Numbered from the stretch's first letter, positions 45,016 through 53,317 are shown. The stretch: 64,000 bases of DNA from Hymenobacter convexus (GCF_030580955.1 NZ_JAUQON010000006.1:186001-250000), one strand, 5' to 3'. The notes: a model not told the origin generated them from the sequence alone. Translations and numbers: made by a program.

Positions 45016-45384
45016 TTACTCCAGTTGCTTTCGCCGCTTTACCAGCGTCACGCGGGCGCGGTGGCAGATGCCGCCCAGCGGCGGGTTAAACTTGCTCACG
45101 TTGATTTTCACCTTGCGCACGTGCGGCAATTCGGCCATGATGCGGTCGAGCACGCGGTGAGCCACGTGTTCCAGTAGCCGCGCGGGGGCCCGCATTTCTT
45201 CGGCCACGAGCCGGTATAATACCTCATAGTTCACGGTTTGCTGCAGCTTATCCGAAGCACCGGCGGCCAGCAGGTTGGTGCCGATGTATAAGTCGACGCC
45301 GTACTTGTTGCCGATTTTCTGCTCCTCGTCGTAGTAGCCGTGGAAAGCGAAAAACTCCATGCCTTCGAGTGCGATTTGGCCCAT
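45016..45384 (-). CDS. folB: dihydroneopterin aldolase FolB
   Basis: FolB cleaves 7,8-dihydroneopterin to 6-hydroxymethyl-dihydropterin in folate synthesis. From ATG 45384 (MGQIALEGMEFFAFHGYYDE) the product has 122 residues, the normal length. Marks are the active-site segment FFAFHGYYDEEQKIGNKY, VNYEVLYRLVAEEM, LLEHVAHRVLDRI and VKINVSKFNPPLGG. It is preceded by a family B variant repeat. No other folate gene lies in the window. Confidence 0.95.
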   Translation of the reverse strand: MGQIALEGMEFFAFHGYYDEEQKIGNKYGVDLYIGTNLLAAGASDKLQQTVNYEVLYRLVAEEMRAPARLLEHVAHRVLDRIMAELPHVRKVKINVSKFNPPLGGICHRARVTLVKRRKQLE

Positions 45385-45438
45385 GAGGTGAGATAGTAAA
45401 GAATGAGGTGCGAGTTGGAGACTAACAATTGAATACAA

Positions 45439-45539
45439 ACGTCATGCAGAGCGCAGCGAAGCATCTCGTGTGTGGTAATAACTCAATCGTCAGGGGTTAG
45501 TGACAGCACGCGAGATGCTTCGCTGCGCTCTGTATGACA
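45439..45539. repeat. paired palindromic repeat, family B variant
   Basis: The arm ACGTCATGCAGAGCGCAGCG with AAGCATCTCGTG faces its near-inverse, ending GCGCTCTGTATGACA. It shares the ATGCAGAGC variant with the copy at 8138. Confidence 0.88.
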
Positions 45540-45619
45540 TTATAACGCCGTGCTAAAGCAGCAACCCCCACTATTGCTCCAGCAACAGTAATGCCGCGCA
45601 AAGGTCAGCCACAAAAAAG

Positions 45620-45645
45620 AAAGCCCGTCCTCACGGACGGGCTTT
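45620..45645 (-). terminator. terminator of the DivIVA-domain gene
   Basis: AAAGCCCGTCC-TCAC-GGACGGGCTTT, followed on the minus strand by a T-rich run (CTTTTTTG). Confidence 0.85.
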
Positions 45646-45702
45646 TCAGCTGAACTCGACTGCACAATCTGATGAATCCGTCGAATCCAATAAATCCGTG
45701 GT

Positions 45703-46770
45703 CTAAATTTCGTCAAAAAACGACTTTTCCGCCACGGCCACGGCTGGTTCGGGCGTCTTAACCGCCATACCGGGCTGGCCGGGGTGAATGGCCGGTTCAG
45801 GCTGCGCAATCTCGGGGTGGTTAGGCGTCACGGGCTGAATATCGGGGGCGGCGGGCTGTACGTAGGGCGGGTTGGGCTCGGGCACCTGCGAAGGAGCGGG
45901 CGGGTCGATGTGGGGCGCGGGCGAGATGCCGGGGTTTTCGGCGGGAGCGCCGGGGCGCTCAATCTCGGGGTGCGGGTTTTGGGCCGGGGCGCCGGGGTCG
46001 GGCTGCTGGCCGGGCTTGGGGTTGTAGCCGGTGGTTTCGGCGGCGCGCTCCAGCTGCTCTTCGGCGCGGCCGAGGGCGGAGGGAACAAACGAAACGGGTG
46101 TAGCGCCGGCCACGGCAGCGGCGGGCGAAACGGCGGAAGAAGTAGTGACCTGCATGGCGGGAGTGGGCTCAGGAGTGGACTCAGCGACCGGTTCTTTCGG
46201 CCGCTCCACGTGTACGCGGGCGGCGCGGGAAAGGATGGCCGCTGTGCCGCCCTTGGGCCGGTTGCGGGCTTTTTCTACTTTATCGAGGGCATCGGAAGCG
46301 AGGTGGTGCAGGTCGCGCACCAGGCCGTCGAGCTGCTGCTCGAGGCGCTGGCACTCCTGGCCCAGGCCCGATACCTCGCGCTGCATGTCGGCCACGGTCT
46401 TTTCGGCCTGCTGGTAGGCGCCGTCCACCACTTCGCGGGCGCGCTGGCGGGCGTCGTTGAGGATGGTTTCGGCCTGAAACTGGGCTTCGCGGATGCGCAG
46501 GTCGGCGTCGCGCTGGGCCTGCTCGGTGATGTTATTGCCGGTGTCTTCGGCCGTTTTCAGGGTGCGGTAGAGGCTGCTTTCCACCTCGCGCATCTTCTGC
46601 ACGTCCTGCTGGGCGTGTTCGAGCTTGAGGCGTAGCTCGCGGTTTTCGTCGCCCATCCGCTCCCACTGCTGCGAAACGGTGTTCAAAAAGGCTTGCACCT
46701 CGTCTTTATCAACCCCACGAAAGGATTTTTCAAACGTTTTCTGGCGGATGTCGAGGGCGGTGATTTTCAT
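45703..46770 (-). CDS. DivIVA-domain protein
   Basis: This 355-residue cytoplasmic protein opens with the DivIVA membrane-binding domain (MKITALDIRQKTFEKSFRGV, DKDEVQAFLNTVSQQWERMG) and continues as a coiled coil to about residue 165 (AQFQAETILNDARQRAREVV). The C-terminal half is disordered and proline-rich, with repeated PEI/PDI units (PHPEIERPGAPAENPGI, APDIQPVTPNHPEIAQ), and ends in an acidic SFFDEI. In Gram-positive bacteria DivIVA marks curved membrane and recruits cell-division or growth factors. The Bacteroidota role is unknown. The charged tail end may be a binding peptide. Confidence 0.88.
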   Translation of the reverse strand: MKITALDIRQKTFEKSFRGVDKDEVQAFLNTVSQQWERMGDENRELRLKLEHAQQDVQKMREVESSLYRTLKTAEDTGNNITEQAQRDADLRIREAQFQAETILNDARQRAREVVDGAYQQAEKTVADMQREVSGLGQECQRLEQQLDGLVRDLHHLASDALDKVEKARNRPKGGTAAILSRAARVHVERPKEPVAESTPEPTPAMQVTTSSAVSPAAAVAGATPVSFVPSALGRAEEQLERAAETTGYNPKPGQQPDPGAPAQNPHPEIERPGAPAENPGISPAPHIDPPAPSQVPEPNPPYVQPAAPDIQPVTPNHPEIAQPEPAIHPGQPGMAVKTPEPAVAVAEKSFFDEI

Positions 46771-46855
46771 TTTCAGTTAACAGTTATCAGTGAGCAGTTG
46801 ACAGTTTAGGGGGATAAAGTGAGCGTCAAGCAGGTTTTCTACTAACTGTTCCCTG

Positions 46856-47788
46856 TTAATTGCTAACTGCTAATTGCCATACGGCTAGGCTGCGGTCGTC
46901 GCTACACGAAACTAGCCGGTTTTCGGCGCCCGGCCAAACCAGCCGGTTCACCGACGTGCCGTGCCCGGCCGAGCGCGCCCGGTCCAGTACGCGCAGCAAT
47001 GTGAGCGTGGCCGCATCCCACAATTTAATGCTTTTATCGAGGCTGCAGGAGGCCACGTACTGCCCACTGGGGCTAAACGCCAGGTGGTTGATGGTATACA
47101 TGTGGGCCGGCACGGTGCCGGCCAGCGCATAACCGGCCGCCACGTCCCAGGTCCGAATCTGGGCATCGCGGCCGGCCGTGAGCAGGCGCGCGCCGTCGGG
47201 CGAATACGCCACCGAGAACACCGAATTTGTGCTCTCGCCCAGCGTGTACTTGGTTTCCAGCAAATCCAAATCCAGAATGCGGGTGAAGGTATCGGAGCTG
47301 CCCACGGCCAGCTCGGCGCGGCCCTCGTGCAGGGCCAGGCAGCGCAGGCTTTTATCGGCCAGGCGCAGGAATTTTTCCAGCCGAAAATCAGGCAGGGCCA
47401 GCACGGCCAGCGTGCCGTCGCCCATGGCCACGTAGAGCCGCTGTCGGCTGGCCGAATACACGATTTCGAAGATGGCCACCGGCGGCAGGGCCGTGGCGTG
47501 GGCCAGTTTGCGCTGCGCTAAATCGATGGCCTGAATGCCCTGGAAATTGTGCCCCAGCACCAGCAGATTCAGTTCCGGCAGGTGGCGCAGGGCATACACG
47601 GAGTTTTCGACGCGGGCCAGCAGCTCGCCGTCGCGGGCGGGTTCGGCGGTGTCCCAGCCCACCACCATGCCATCGGCACTGCCCGAGTATACGGTGCTGC
47701 CCGCGCCGCCGGTGAGGGCGTACACCGCGTCGCGGTGGCCAGCCAAGGTGGCAATTTTGGTAACGGGCGGGCGGAAGATTTCAGACAT
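46856..47788 (-). CDS. WD40-repeat protein
   Basis: From ATG 47788 (MSEIFRPPVTKIATLAGHRD) the product has 310 residues made of about seven WD40 blades: LAGHRDAVYALTGGAGSTV, YSGSADGMVVGWDTAEPA, VFSVAYSPDGARLLTAGRDA, QIRTWDVAAGYAL, LAFSPSGQYVASCSLDKSIK, LWDAATLTLLRVL and LVSCSDDRSLAVWQLAV. There is no signal peptide, so it is a cytoplasmic scaffold. The start is supported by a -7 element just upstream. It is followed by the DivIVA gene on the same strand, about 85 bases on; a functional link is possible but not shown. Confidence 0.88.
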   Translation of the reverse strand: MSEIFRPPVTKIATLAGHRDAVYALTGGAGSTVYSGSADGMVVGWDTAEPARDGELLARVENSVYALRHLPELNLLVLGHNFQGIQAIDLAQRKLAHATALPPVAIFEIVYSASRQRLYVAMGDGTLAVLALPDFRLEKFLRLADKSLRCLALHEGRAELAVGSSDTFTRILDLDLLETKYTLGESTNSVFSVAYSPDGARLLTAGRDAQIRTWDVAAGYALAGTVPAHMYTINHLAFSPSGQYVASCSLDKSIKLWDAATLTLLRVLDRARSAGHGTSVNRLVWPGAENRLVSCSDDRSLAVWQLAVSN

Positions 47789-47798
47789 ACAGGGGCCG

Positions 47799-47806
47799 CA
47801 AAGGTA
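47799..47806 (-). promoter_or_regulatory. candidate -7 element for the WD40 gene
   Basis: On the minus strand TACCTTTG fits TAnnTTTG, 11 bases before ATG 47788. This implies a very short leader. No spaced TTG is seen. Confidence 0.4.
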
Positions 47807-47840
47807 GCTTCGAGCCACTTGGATGAGCACGAAATAAACC

Positions 47841-47941
47841 AGAACGTCATGCTGAGCGCAGCCGAAACATCTCTACCGCGCAACTAATCTTCATTTAGCG
47901 ATGCAGTAGAGATGCTTCGGCTGCGCTCAGCATGACGTTCT
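47841..47941. repeat. paired palindromic repeat, family B
   Basis: The arm AGAACGTCATGCTGAGCGCA with GCCGAAACATCTCTACCG faces its inverse, ending CAGCATGACGTTCT. It lies between divergent genes. Confidence 0.9.
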
Positions 47942-47964
47942 TTGCTAGCGACGACTCTTTAACT

Positions 47965-48654
47965 ATGCCCCTTCACTTCCTCCAGCGCCTCTCCCCTACC
48001 GCCGTGCTGGGCCTTTGGCAGCTCACCGAAACGCCCGCAGAACTGTGGCCGCTGTTGCCGCAGCCGGATGCGTACCAAGCGCTGCTGCCCGCCACCGCTG
48101 ATGCCAAGCGACAGGCGCAGTGGCTGGGCGGCCGGGTGCTGGTACACCACCTTTTGGCCGAAATGCAAGCCCCGCTGGCAGCCAAAGTGCTGGTGCAAAA
48201 CGAGGCTACTGGCCGCCCCTGGCTAGCCGGCGCCGAGCCAGGGTTAACGGTTTCGCTGTCGCATTCCGGCACCTGGGTGGCGGCGGTATTGGCCCAGGGC
48301 AGCCGGGCCGGCGTCGATGTGGAGGAGATTCGCGATAAAGCGCACCGCCTGGCCAGCAAGTTTCTGGCCCCCGATGAATGGAACGCTGCACAGGCTGTCA
48401 GCCAGACTGATAGTACCGATGCCAGCGCCCACTACACGCTGCTGTGGAGCGCCAAAGAGACTTTGTATAAGCTGGCGGCCCAGCGCGGCATTATTTTCAA
48501 GACGCAGCTTTTGCTAGGGTATTTTGAGCCCCGCGAATCCGGCGAAATCCCGGCTACGTTGGTACTGAATGGTTTGCAGACGCGGCACTGCATTTGCTAC
48601 TATCAACCGGCACCGGGCTATGTACTTACGTATTGCCACGAACCGCACGCCTAG
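47965..48654 (+). CDS. 4'-phosphopantetheinyl transferase superfamily protein
   Basis: From ATG 47965 this 229-residue enzyme belongs to the Sfp/AcpT type, which attaches phosphopantetheine from CoA to carrier proteins. Family marks are VQNEATGRPWLAGAEPGLTV, SLSHSGTWVAAVLA, the Mg-binding GVDVEEIRDKAHRLASKF near residue 117, and LLWSAKETLYKLAAQRGI near residue 160. No polyketide or peptide synthase lies in the window, so its carrier is unknown; fatty-acid or aryl-polyene carriers are likely in this phylum. Confidence 0.92.
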   Translation: MPLHFLQRLSPTAVLGLWQLTETPAELWPLLPQPDAYQALLPATADAKRQAQWLGGRVLVHHLLAEMQAPLAAKVLVQNEATGRPWLAGAEPGLTVSLSHSGTWVAAVLAQGSRAGVDVEEIRDKAHRLASKFLAPDEWNAAQAVSQTDSTDASAHYTLLWSAKETLYKLAAQRGIIFKTQLLLGYFEPRESGEIPATLVLNGLQTRHCICYYQPAPGYVLTYCHEPHA

Positions 48655-48665
48655 CCGCCGGCTCT

Positions 48666-48673
48666 TACATTTG
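48666..48673 (+). promoter_or_regulatory. candidate -7 element for the redoxin gene
   Basis: TACATTTG fits TAnnTTTG, 20 bases before ATG 48693. No TTG is seen at the standard spacing. Confidence 0.38.
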
Positions 48674-48692
48674 ATTGATTAACTCCCTTGCC

Positions 48693-49274
48693 ATGTCCTT
48701 CCGCCGAATTTCCATTGTTGCCGCCGTTGCGCTTCTGGCCCTCACGCTGGCTGTCGGGGTGGCCCGCGCCCAGGGCGGTGGCACCGTCACCGATTTCACC
48801 CTCAAAACCGCTGCCAACGCCGACGTGAGCCTGAAAAGCTACGCCAGCGACAAGGCCGTGGTGGTGGTTTTTCTGAACCCGGCCTGCGCTTTCTCGCGCC
48901 TCTACCAGGAGCGGCTGGCCTCGCTCAGCAGCAGCTACCGGAGCCGGGGCGTGCAGTTTCTGTTCATCAACGTGCCCATCAACCTCGACGCGCCCGGCAC
49001 CGCCGCCCCCGGCGAAGTCGAATTGCCCACCCTCACCGACGCCAGCCAGCAGGTGGCCGGCCTGCTCGGTGTAAGCAAAACCGCTGAAGCCGTGGTACTG
49101 CAGCCTGTATCCGGCGGCTTTGCCGTGCGCTACCGTGGCGCCATCGACGACAACCCGCAGGTAGCGGGCAGCGTGCAACAATACTACCTCAAGCAAGTGC
49201 TTGATAACGTGCTGGCCGGCCGACCCGCCGGCGTGGAGGACAAGCGCGCCGCCGGCTGTCTGATTAAGCGGTAA
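48693..49274 (+). CDS. exported thioredoxin-fold redoxin
   Basis: From ATG 48693 the product has 193 residues with signal peptide RRISIVAAVALLALTLAVGV. The AhpC/TSA-like thioredoxin fold shows TVTDFTLKTAANADVSLKSY, VVVVFLNPACAFSRLYQERL, LFINVPINLDAP and LLGVSKTAEAVVLQP. The usual CxxC is reduced to a single cysteine (PACAFS); a second cysteine stands near the C-terminus in AAGCLIKR. That end is common in Bacteroidota periplasmic redoxins. It may act as a one-cysteine peroxiredoxin or a thiol partner; which is not clear. Confidence 0.85.
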   Translation: MSFRRISIVAAVALLALTLAVGVARAQGGGTVTDFTLKTAANADVSLKSYASDKAVVVVFLNPACAFSRLYQERLASLSSSYRSRGVQFLFINVPINLDAPGTAAPGEVELPTLTDASQQVAGLLGVSKTAEAVVLQPVSGGFAVRYRGAIDDNPQVAGSVQQYYLKQVLDNVLAGRPAGVEDKRAAGCLIKR

Positions 49275-49280
49275 GGAAAA

Positions 49281-49464
49281 CTGTCATTGCGAGGCCGCAG
49301 GCCGTGGCAATCCGTCCTAGCAAAATCAGACCCGCTCTAAAACGTGAAAAGCCCCGGCACTGCGCAGTACCGGGGCTTTTCACGTTTTAGAGCTTTATCA
49401 CATTAGCAGGCTGGCCGCTGAGAACAGGACGGATTACCACGGCCTGCGGCCTCGCAATGACAGG
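49281..49464. repeat. paired palindromic repeat, family E, with nested terminator
   Basis: The left arm is CTGTCATTGCGAGGCCGCAG with GCCGTGGCAATCCGTCCT. The right arm is its near-inverse, ending CCTCGCAATGACAGG. A long perfect hairpin (49334-49393) fills the interior. Confidence 0.88.
49334..49393. terminator. 24-bp perfect stem, bidirectional terminator
   Basis: GCTCTAAAACGTGAAAAGCC and the following CCGG pair perfectly with the inverse across a 12-base loop. It lies between the convergent redoxin and SirB1-like genes, inside the family E repeat. Confidence 0.9.
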
Positions 49465-49472
49465 CGACACAA

Positions 49473-50306
49473 CTACTCTAGGATGCTCAGCAGCACCGCA
49501 ACCTCCGCCGCTTTCATCGGCTCCTGCAGCTTCTCGAAGCTCATTTGCAGGTTGCGCAGGGCGCGGCGCACGATGTCGAGGTTGGAGCAGGGCTCGTAGA
49601 ACATCGGGTTGGAGGAGATGTTGAGCTGCGAAACGTAGTGCTCAATATCGGTGCGCGAGAGCACGAGGCCGCGGTTGTAGCAATTGATGTAAAACGGCTC
49701 GGCACCCTTGATTTCGGGGCGGAAGGTGAGCACGAACAGGTTGGGCAGGTTCACACCGAAAACCGGCAGCTTGAGGCGCTGGGCCACCAGCAGGTAAATC
49801 ACGCAGAGGGTGAGCGGGTTGCCGCGCTTGGTTTCAATCACACGCTGCAGCATGGAATTGGCCGGCGAGTGGAAGTGCTGGGTGTTGGCCGCGAACTTGT
49901 GCGTGCGGAACATCACATAGTTCAGGGTTTGCACTTGGTCGGCGGGATGCATTTCGGGGCGCAGAGCGGTCCAGGCCTCAAAGCGGAGCTGCTCGATGGC
50001 GCGGTTCAGGGCCTGGTAGTCGGCGTCGGGGTATTGATAGGTATTGAGCAGCCACATGCCTTCGAGCAGGTCGGTGGCGCCGGCTTCGCGCCATACCTTC
50101 AGGCGCTGCTGCAGGCCTTCAAATTGCAGGTGGTGAATGAGGTCCTCCAGGCGCTGCTGCTGCTGGCCGTCGAGGGTTTCCTCCCAGCTTTCTTCCAGAA
50201 ACGGAATGATGCTCTCGCCCAGGTTCTGAATTTTATCCTGAATCTGGGGCGCGATTTCCGGGTCGTCGAGCAGCGAGATGAGGGCTTTTATTTCTTTGTT
50301 GGTCAT
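49473..50306 (-). CDS. SirB1-like transglutaminase-fold protein
   Basis: This 277-residue protein (MTNKEIKALISLLDDPEIAP) has an N-terminal helical part and a Transglut_core2 domain of the SirB1 type: DLLEGMWLLNTYQYPDADYQ, LNYVMFRTHKFAANTQHFH, SPANSMLQRVIETKRGNPLT, LCVIYLLVAQRLKLPVFGVN and FYINCYNRGLVLS. It is probably cytoplasmic and usually listed as of unknown function. The C-terminal tetratricopeptide part typical of proteobacterial SirB1 is shortened to one helical pair. Confidence 0.88.
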   Translation of the reverse strand: MTNKEIKALISLLDDPEIAPQIQDKIQNLGESIIPFLEESWEETLDGQQQQRLEDLIHHLQFEGLQQRLKVWREAGATDLLEGMWLLNTYQYPDADYQALNRAIEQLRFEAWTALRPEMHPADQVQTLNYVMFRTHKFAANTQHFHSPANSMLQRVIETKRGNPLTLCVIYLLVAQRLKLPVFGVNLPNLFVLTFRPEIKGAEPFYINCYNRGLVLSRTDIEHYVSQLNISSNPMFYEPCSNLDIVRRALRNLQMSFEKLQEPMKAAEVAVLLSILE

Positions 50307-50403
50307 TGGATGCGAAACGGCCGCCGCTAGGGTTGCGGGGCCGAATTTAACACGCGGAAGGGCCTTTTGGGTTTCGTAGCGGTAATTGACAGCATTAAAA
50401 AGA

Positions 50404-50506
50404 GTGTCATCCTGAGCGAAGCGAAGGACCTTATCACGTCTGTGCCTAATAAATTACTGCAAACCATTCAGGCCTGATAAGGTCCTTCGCTTCGCTCAGG
50501 ATGACA
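50404..50506. repeat. paired palindromic repeat, family A
   Basis: The arm GTGTCATCCTGAGCGAAGCG with AAGGACCTTATCA faces its inverse, ending GCTCAGGATGACAG. The compensated change GCGAAGC/GCTTCGC keeps pairing. Confidence 0.9.
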
Positions 50507-50524
50507 GACGGCGCGAGCAAATTC

Positions 50525-52252
50525 CTACCGAAACAGGTTCGTCTTGGCCAGTTCCAGCAGTTCACTACCTTTTCCGTTCATCAGGGCTTTCAGCGCGTAC
50601 AGCCCGAAGCCCTGCGCCTGCTTCAGTTCGATGCTGGGCGGCATGCTCAGTTCCTGGCGCTTCACCACGGCATCCACCAGCACGGGGCCGTCATGGGCCA
50701 GGGCTTCGCGGAGCACGCTTTCCAGCTTGGCCGGGTCGCTCACGCGAAAGCCTTTGAGGCCGGCGGCCGTGGCCAACGCGCCGAAATCGGGGTTGTCCAA
50801 TTCAGTGCCGTATTCGATGATGCCGGCGGCCTTCATTTCCAGCTCCACGAAGCTGAGGGCAGAGTTGTTGAAAACGATGATTTTGACCGGGATTTTGTGC
50901 TGGCGAATGGTCAGCAGCTCACTTAGCAGCATGGCCAGGCCGCCGTCGCCGCACATGGCGATGACCTGCCGGCCGGGCTCCACCAGGGCCGCGCCGTAGG
51001 CCTGCGACACGGCGTTGGCCATGCTGCCGTGCACGAACGAGCCGAGGAGCCGACGCTGCCCATTCATGTGCAGATAGCGGGCGGCCCAGATGGTAGGCGT
51101 GCCTACGTCGCAGGTGAAAATCGCGTTTTCGGCGGCTATTTCATCCAATAACCGGGCTACGTGCTGGGGGTGCAGGCTGGTATCGCCGGCGTCGCCGGTG
51201 GCCAGTTCGGCGAGGTGGGCATCGTCGTCGCGGTGGCGCTGCTGGGCTTCTTCGAGGTGGGCGCGGTCGGTGCGCGGCGTGAGGTGGGGCAGCAGCTGGC
51301 GCAGGGTATCGGCTACGTCGCCGGCCAGGCCGATTTCGACGCGGGTGCGCCGGCCGATGTTTTCGGGCCGGATATCAACCTGCACCACGCGGGCCTTTTC
51401 AGGGTAGAACTGGCGGTACGGGAAGTCGGTGCCCAGCATGAGAATGGTGTCGGCGTCCATCAGGGCGTGGTAGGCGGCGGGCATGCCCAGCAGGCCCGTC
51501 AGGCCCACATCGTAGGGGTTGCCGGGCTCCACGTGTTCCTTGCCGCGCAGGGCGTGAACAACCGGAGCCTGCAACGCAGCGGCCGTGTGCACCAGCTCAT
51601 CCAGCGCCCCGGCACAGCCGATACCGGCCAGAATGGTCACCTTTTCGCCCGCGTTTAGCAATTCAGCCGCCTGTTTAATATCGGTTTCCGAAGGGCGCAA
51701 AGCGCTGCGGCGGCCGTGCGTAGGCAGCAGGGTTTCGGGCGCTTCGGTTTCCAGATAGGCTACGTCGCCGGGCAGCACCACCACGGCCACGCCGCGCTGG
51801 CCCAGGGCGGCCGCCACGGCGCTTTCGATGGTGCGCACGGCCTGCTCGGGCACCGAAATCAGCTCGCAGTAGTGGCTGCACTCTTTGAACAGTCGCTCAG
51901 GGTGGGTTTCCTGGAAGTAGCCGGTGCCAATTTCCACGTTCGGAATCTGGGCGGCGAGGGCCAGCACGGGCACGCGGCTGCGGTGGCAGTCGAACAGGCC
52001 GTTGATGAGGTGGGTGTTGCCGGGCCCGCAGGAGCCGGCGCACACGGCCAGGTCGCCCGTCAGGTGGGCCTCGGCGCCAGCGGCGAAGGCGCCGCCTTCC
52101 TCGTGGCGCACGGCGATGAATTCAATGTCGGCGCGGGTACGAATGTTGTCGGTGATGCCGTTGAGGGAGTCGCCCACCACACCGAAGACGCGCTTAACGC
52201 CGGCGGCTACGAGGGTGTCGACAATGATTTCAGCTACGGATTTTTTGGGCAT
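50525..52252 (-). CDS. PoxB-type thiamine-diphosphate pyruvate oxidase
   Basis: From ATG 52252 (MPKKSVAEIIVDTLVAAGVK) this 575-residue enzyme shows the three domains of the ThDP oxidase family. The activating glutamate is in FIAVRHEEGGAFAAGAEA. The FAD-side domain contains VTILAGIGCAGALDELV and LMLGTDFPYRQFYP. The cofactor motif GDGG(x)n-NN is in AMCGDGGLAMLLSELLTIRQ and IIVFNNSALSFVELEMK. The C-terminal helix (LYALKALMNGKGSELLELAK) resembles the membrane-activation segment of E. coli PoxB. It would turn pyruvate into acetate and CO2 with quinone as acceptor. Acetolactate synthase is less likely given the C-terminus. Confidence 0.9.
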   Translation of the reverse strand: MPKKSVAEIIVDTLVAAGVKRVFGVVGDSLNGITDNIRTRADIEFIAVRHEEGGAFAAGAEAHLTGDLAVCAGSCGPGNTHLINGLFDCHRSRVPVLALAAQIPNVEIGTGYFQETHPERLFKECSHYCELISVPEQAVRTIESAVAAALGQRGVAVVVLPGDVAYLETEAPETLLPTHGRRSALRPSETDIKQAAELLNAGEKVTILAGIGCAGALDELVHTAAALQAPVVHALRGKEHVEPGNPYDVGLTGLLGMPAAYHALMDADTILMLGTDFPYRQFYPEKARVVQVDIRPENIGRRTRVEIGLAGDVADTLRQLLPHLTPRTDRAHLEEAQQRHRDDDAHLAELATGDAGDTSLHPQHVARLLDEIAAENAIFTCDVGTPTIWAARYLHMNGQRRLLGSFVHGSMANAVSQAYGAALVEPGRQVIAMCGDGGLAMLLSELLTIRQHKIPVKIIVFNNSALSFVELEMKAAGIIEYGTELDNPDFGALATAAGLKGFRVSDPAKLESVLREALAHDGPVLVDAVVKRQELSMPPSIELKQAQGFGLYALKALMNGKGSELLELAKTNLFR

Positions 52253-52290
52253 GGCTTTCTGCGTTAGTAACAAAGGCTGTACGCGAAAAC

Positions 52291-52321
52291 AAAAGGCCCG
52301 GCAGTATTTGCCGGGCCTTTT
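52291..52321 (-). terminator. terminator of the DUF2490 gene
   Basis: AAAAGGCCCGGCA-GTATT-TGCCGGGCCTTTT is a perfect 13-bp stem just downstream of the gene ending at 52343. Confidence 0.87.
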
Positions 52322-52342
52322 ATTCGCAGAAAACGCTGTTCG

Positions 52343-53134
52343 CTAATCCTGCTGCGAGGGCAGGCGTTCCTGGCCCGGCGGCACGGCGCGGTGCGAGAAC
52401 TTGTAGGTGAGGGCCAGCACGATGTTGTTTTTGGCCGCCGTGTTTTGCAGCACAAACTGGCCCTGGCGGGTGGTGTAGTTGTAGTTGGCCTGGTTCACGT
52501 AGCCCAGCTGCACGATGAGGTGCTTGGTGAACTGGTAGCCCACGCCGCCATACACGCGGTTGCGCTCGAACACGGGCCCGTTGGGGTTCAGAAAAATCTC
52601 GTCGTAGGCCGAGAGGAAGAGCGTGCCGGTGGTGATGGTTTTCTTGTTGAGCGGGAAAAACCCGTTGAGCCGGTAGCGGATGCGCTGGCGGAAGGCCGTG
52701 CTGTCGTCGCGGAACGAGAACCAGCGCTGCTCGATGCGGTAGCGGTGTTCCAGCTTGAGCCGCTTGGAGTATTGGGTGAGCACGAGTTGCTCCCAAAGGC
52801 GCTTTTCGGTGTTCAGGGGGCCGTCTTCCAGGGCGCGGTAGTCGGAGGTGGAGTAGCGGCCGCCGCCCACCAGCACCGTGAAATTGGGGTCGATGTCGAA
52901 GCTGGCCCCTCCTTTTATCTCGTAATAGAAAAACTGCCGGGCCAGGGCGTTGGAACGGCCCTGCAGCTCCACGTAGCCGCCCCAGCGGTGCTCGGCGCTG
53001 CCGGGTAGCTGGGCCGTGAGAATCACCCAGCTGCCCCAGGGCTGCACGGGGTTGAGGGGCGCTTGGGCGTGGGCTCGGAAGCTTGCGGCCGCTGAAAAAG
53101 CCAGTAGTAGTGCACCTGTTGCCGTTTTGTTCAT
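52343..53134 (-). CDS. DUF2490 family outer-membrane protein
   Basis: This 263-residue protein has a signal peptide (TGALLLAFSAAASFRAHAQ) and the DUF2490 barrel pattern: WGSWVILTAQLPGSAEHRW, FYYEIKGGASFDIDPNFTVL, KRLKLEHRYRIEQRWFSFRD, FRQRIRYRLNGFFPL, FERNRVYGGVGYQFTKHLIV and NIVLALTYKF. Such proteins are small outer-membrane barrels of unknown role. A -7-like element (TAGCTTTG) lies about 45 bases upstream and a strong terminator follows, so it is probably monocistronic. Confidence 0.86.
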   Translation of the reverse strand: MNKTATGALLLAFSAAASFRAHAQAPLNPVQPWGSWVILTAQLPGSAEHRWGGYVELQGRSNALARQFFYYEIKGGASFDIDPNFTVLVGGGRYSTSDYRALEDGPLNTEKRLWEQLVLTQYSKRLKLEHRYRIEQRWFSFRDDSTAFRQRIRYRLNGFFPLNKKTITTGTLFLSAYDEIFLNPNGPVFERNRVYGGVGYQFTKHLIVQLGYVNQANYNYTTRQGQFVLQNTAAKNNIVLALTYKFSHRAVPPGQERLPSQQD

Positions 53135-53177
53135 TCGTGTATTGCAGTGGCAGAAGCCGGGCCACCCGTTCGAGGCG

Positions 53178-53185
53178 CAAAGCTA
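53178..53185 (-). promoter_or_regulatory. candidate -7 element for the DUF2490 gene
   Basis: On the minus strand TAGCTTTG fits the consensus, with a TTG 24 bases upstream, one base beyond the usual range. Confidence 0.45.
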
Positions 53186-53240
53186 CTGGCACCTTGGAGC
53201 AAACGAAGACAACTGGTAGTGCTGTTTGAAAAGCAAAAAA

Positions 53241-53280
53241 GCCGGCCGCCAACGAATCCATCGATTCGCCCGCAGCCGGC
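53241..53280 (-). terminator. terminator of the ABC-GntR operon
   Basis: GCCGGC arms enclose an inner CGAATC-CATC-GATTCG hairpin, followed on the minus strand by TTTTTT. It lies after the gene ending at 53318. Confidence 0.75.
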
Positions 53281-53317
53281 CCCTCTGTTGCAGAAAAGGA
53301 TGAGAAAAGCGTAGTTT

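Noticed and set aside
50525..52252. Acetolactate synthase (IlvB) as the identity of the ThDP enzyme
   Set aside because: The C-terminal PoxB-like helix and lack of a neighbouring ilvN or other branched-chain gene favour pyruvate oxidase.
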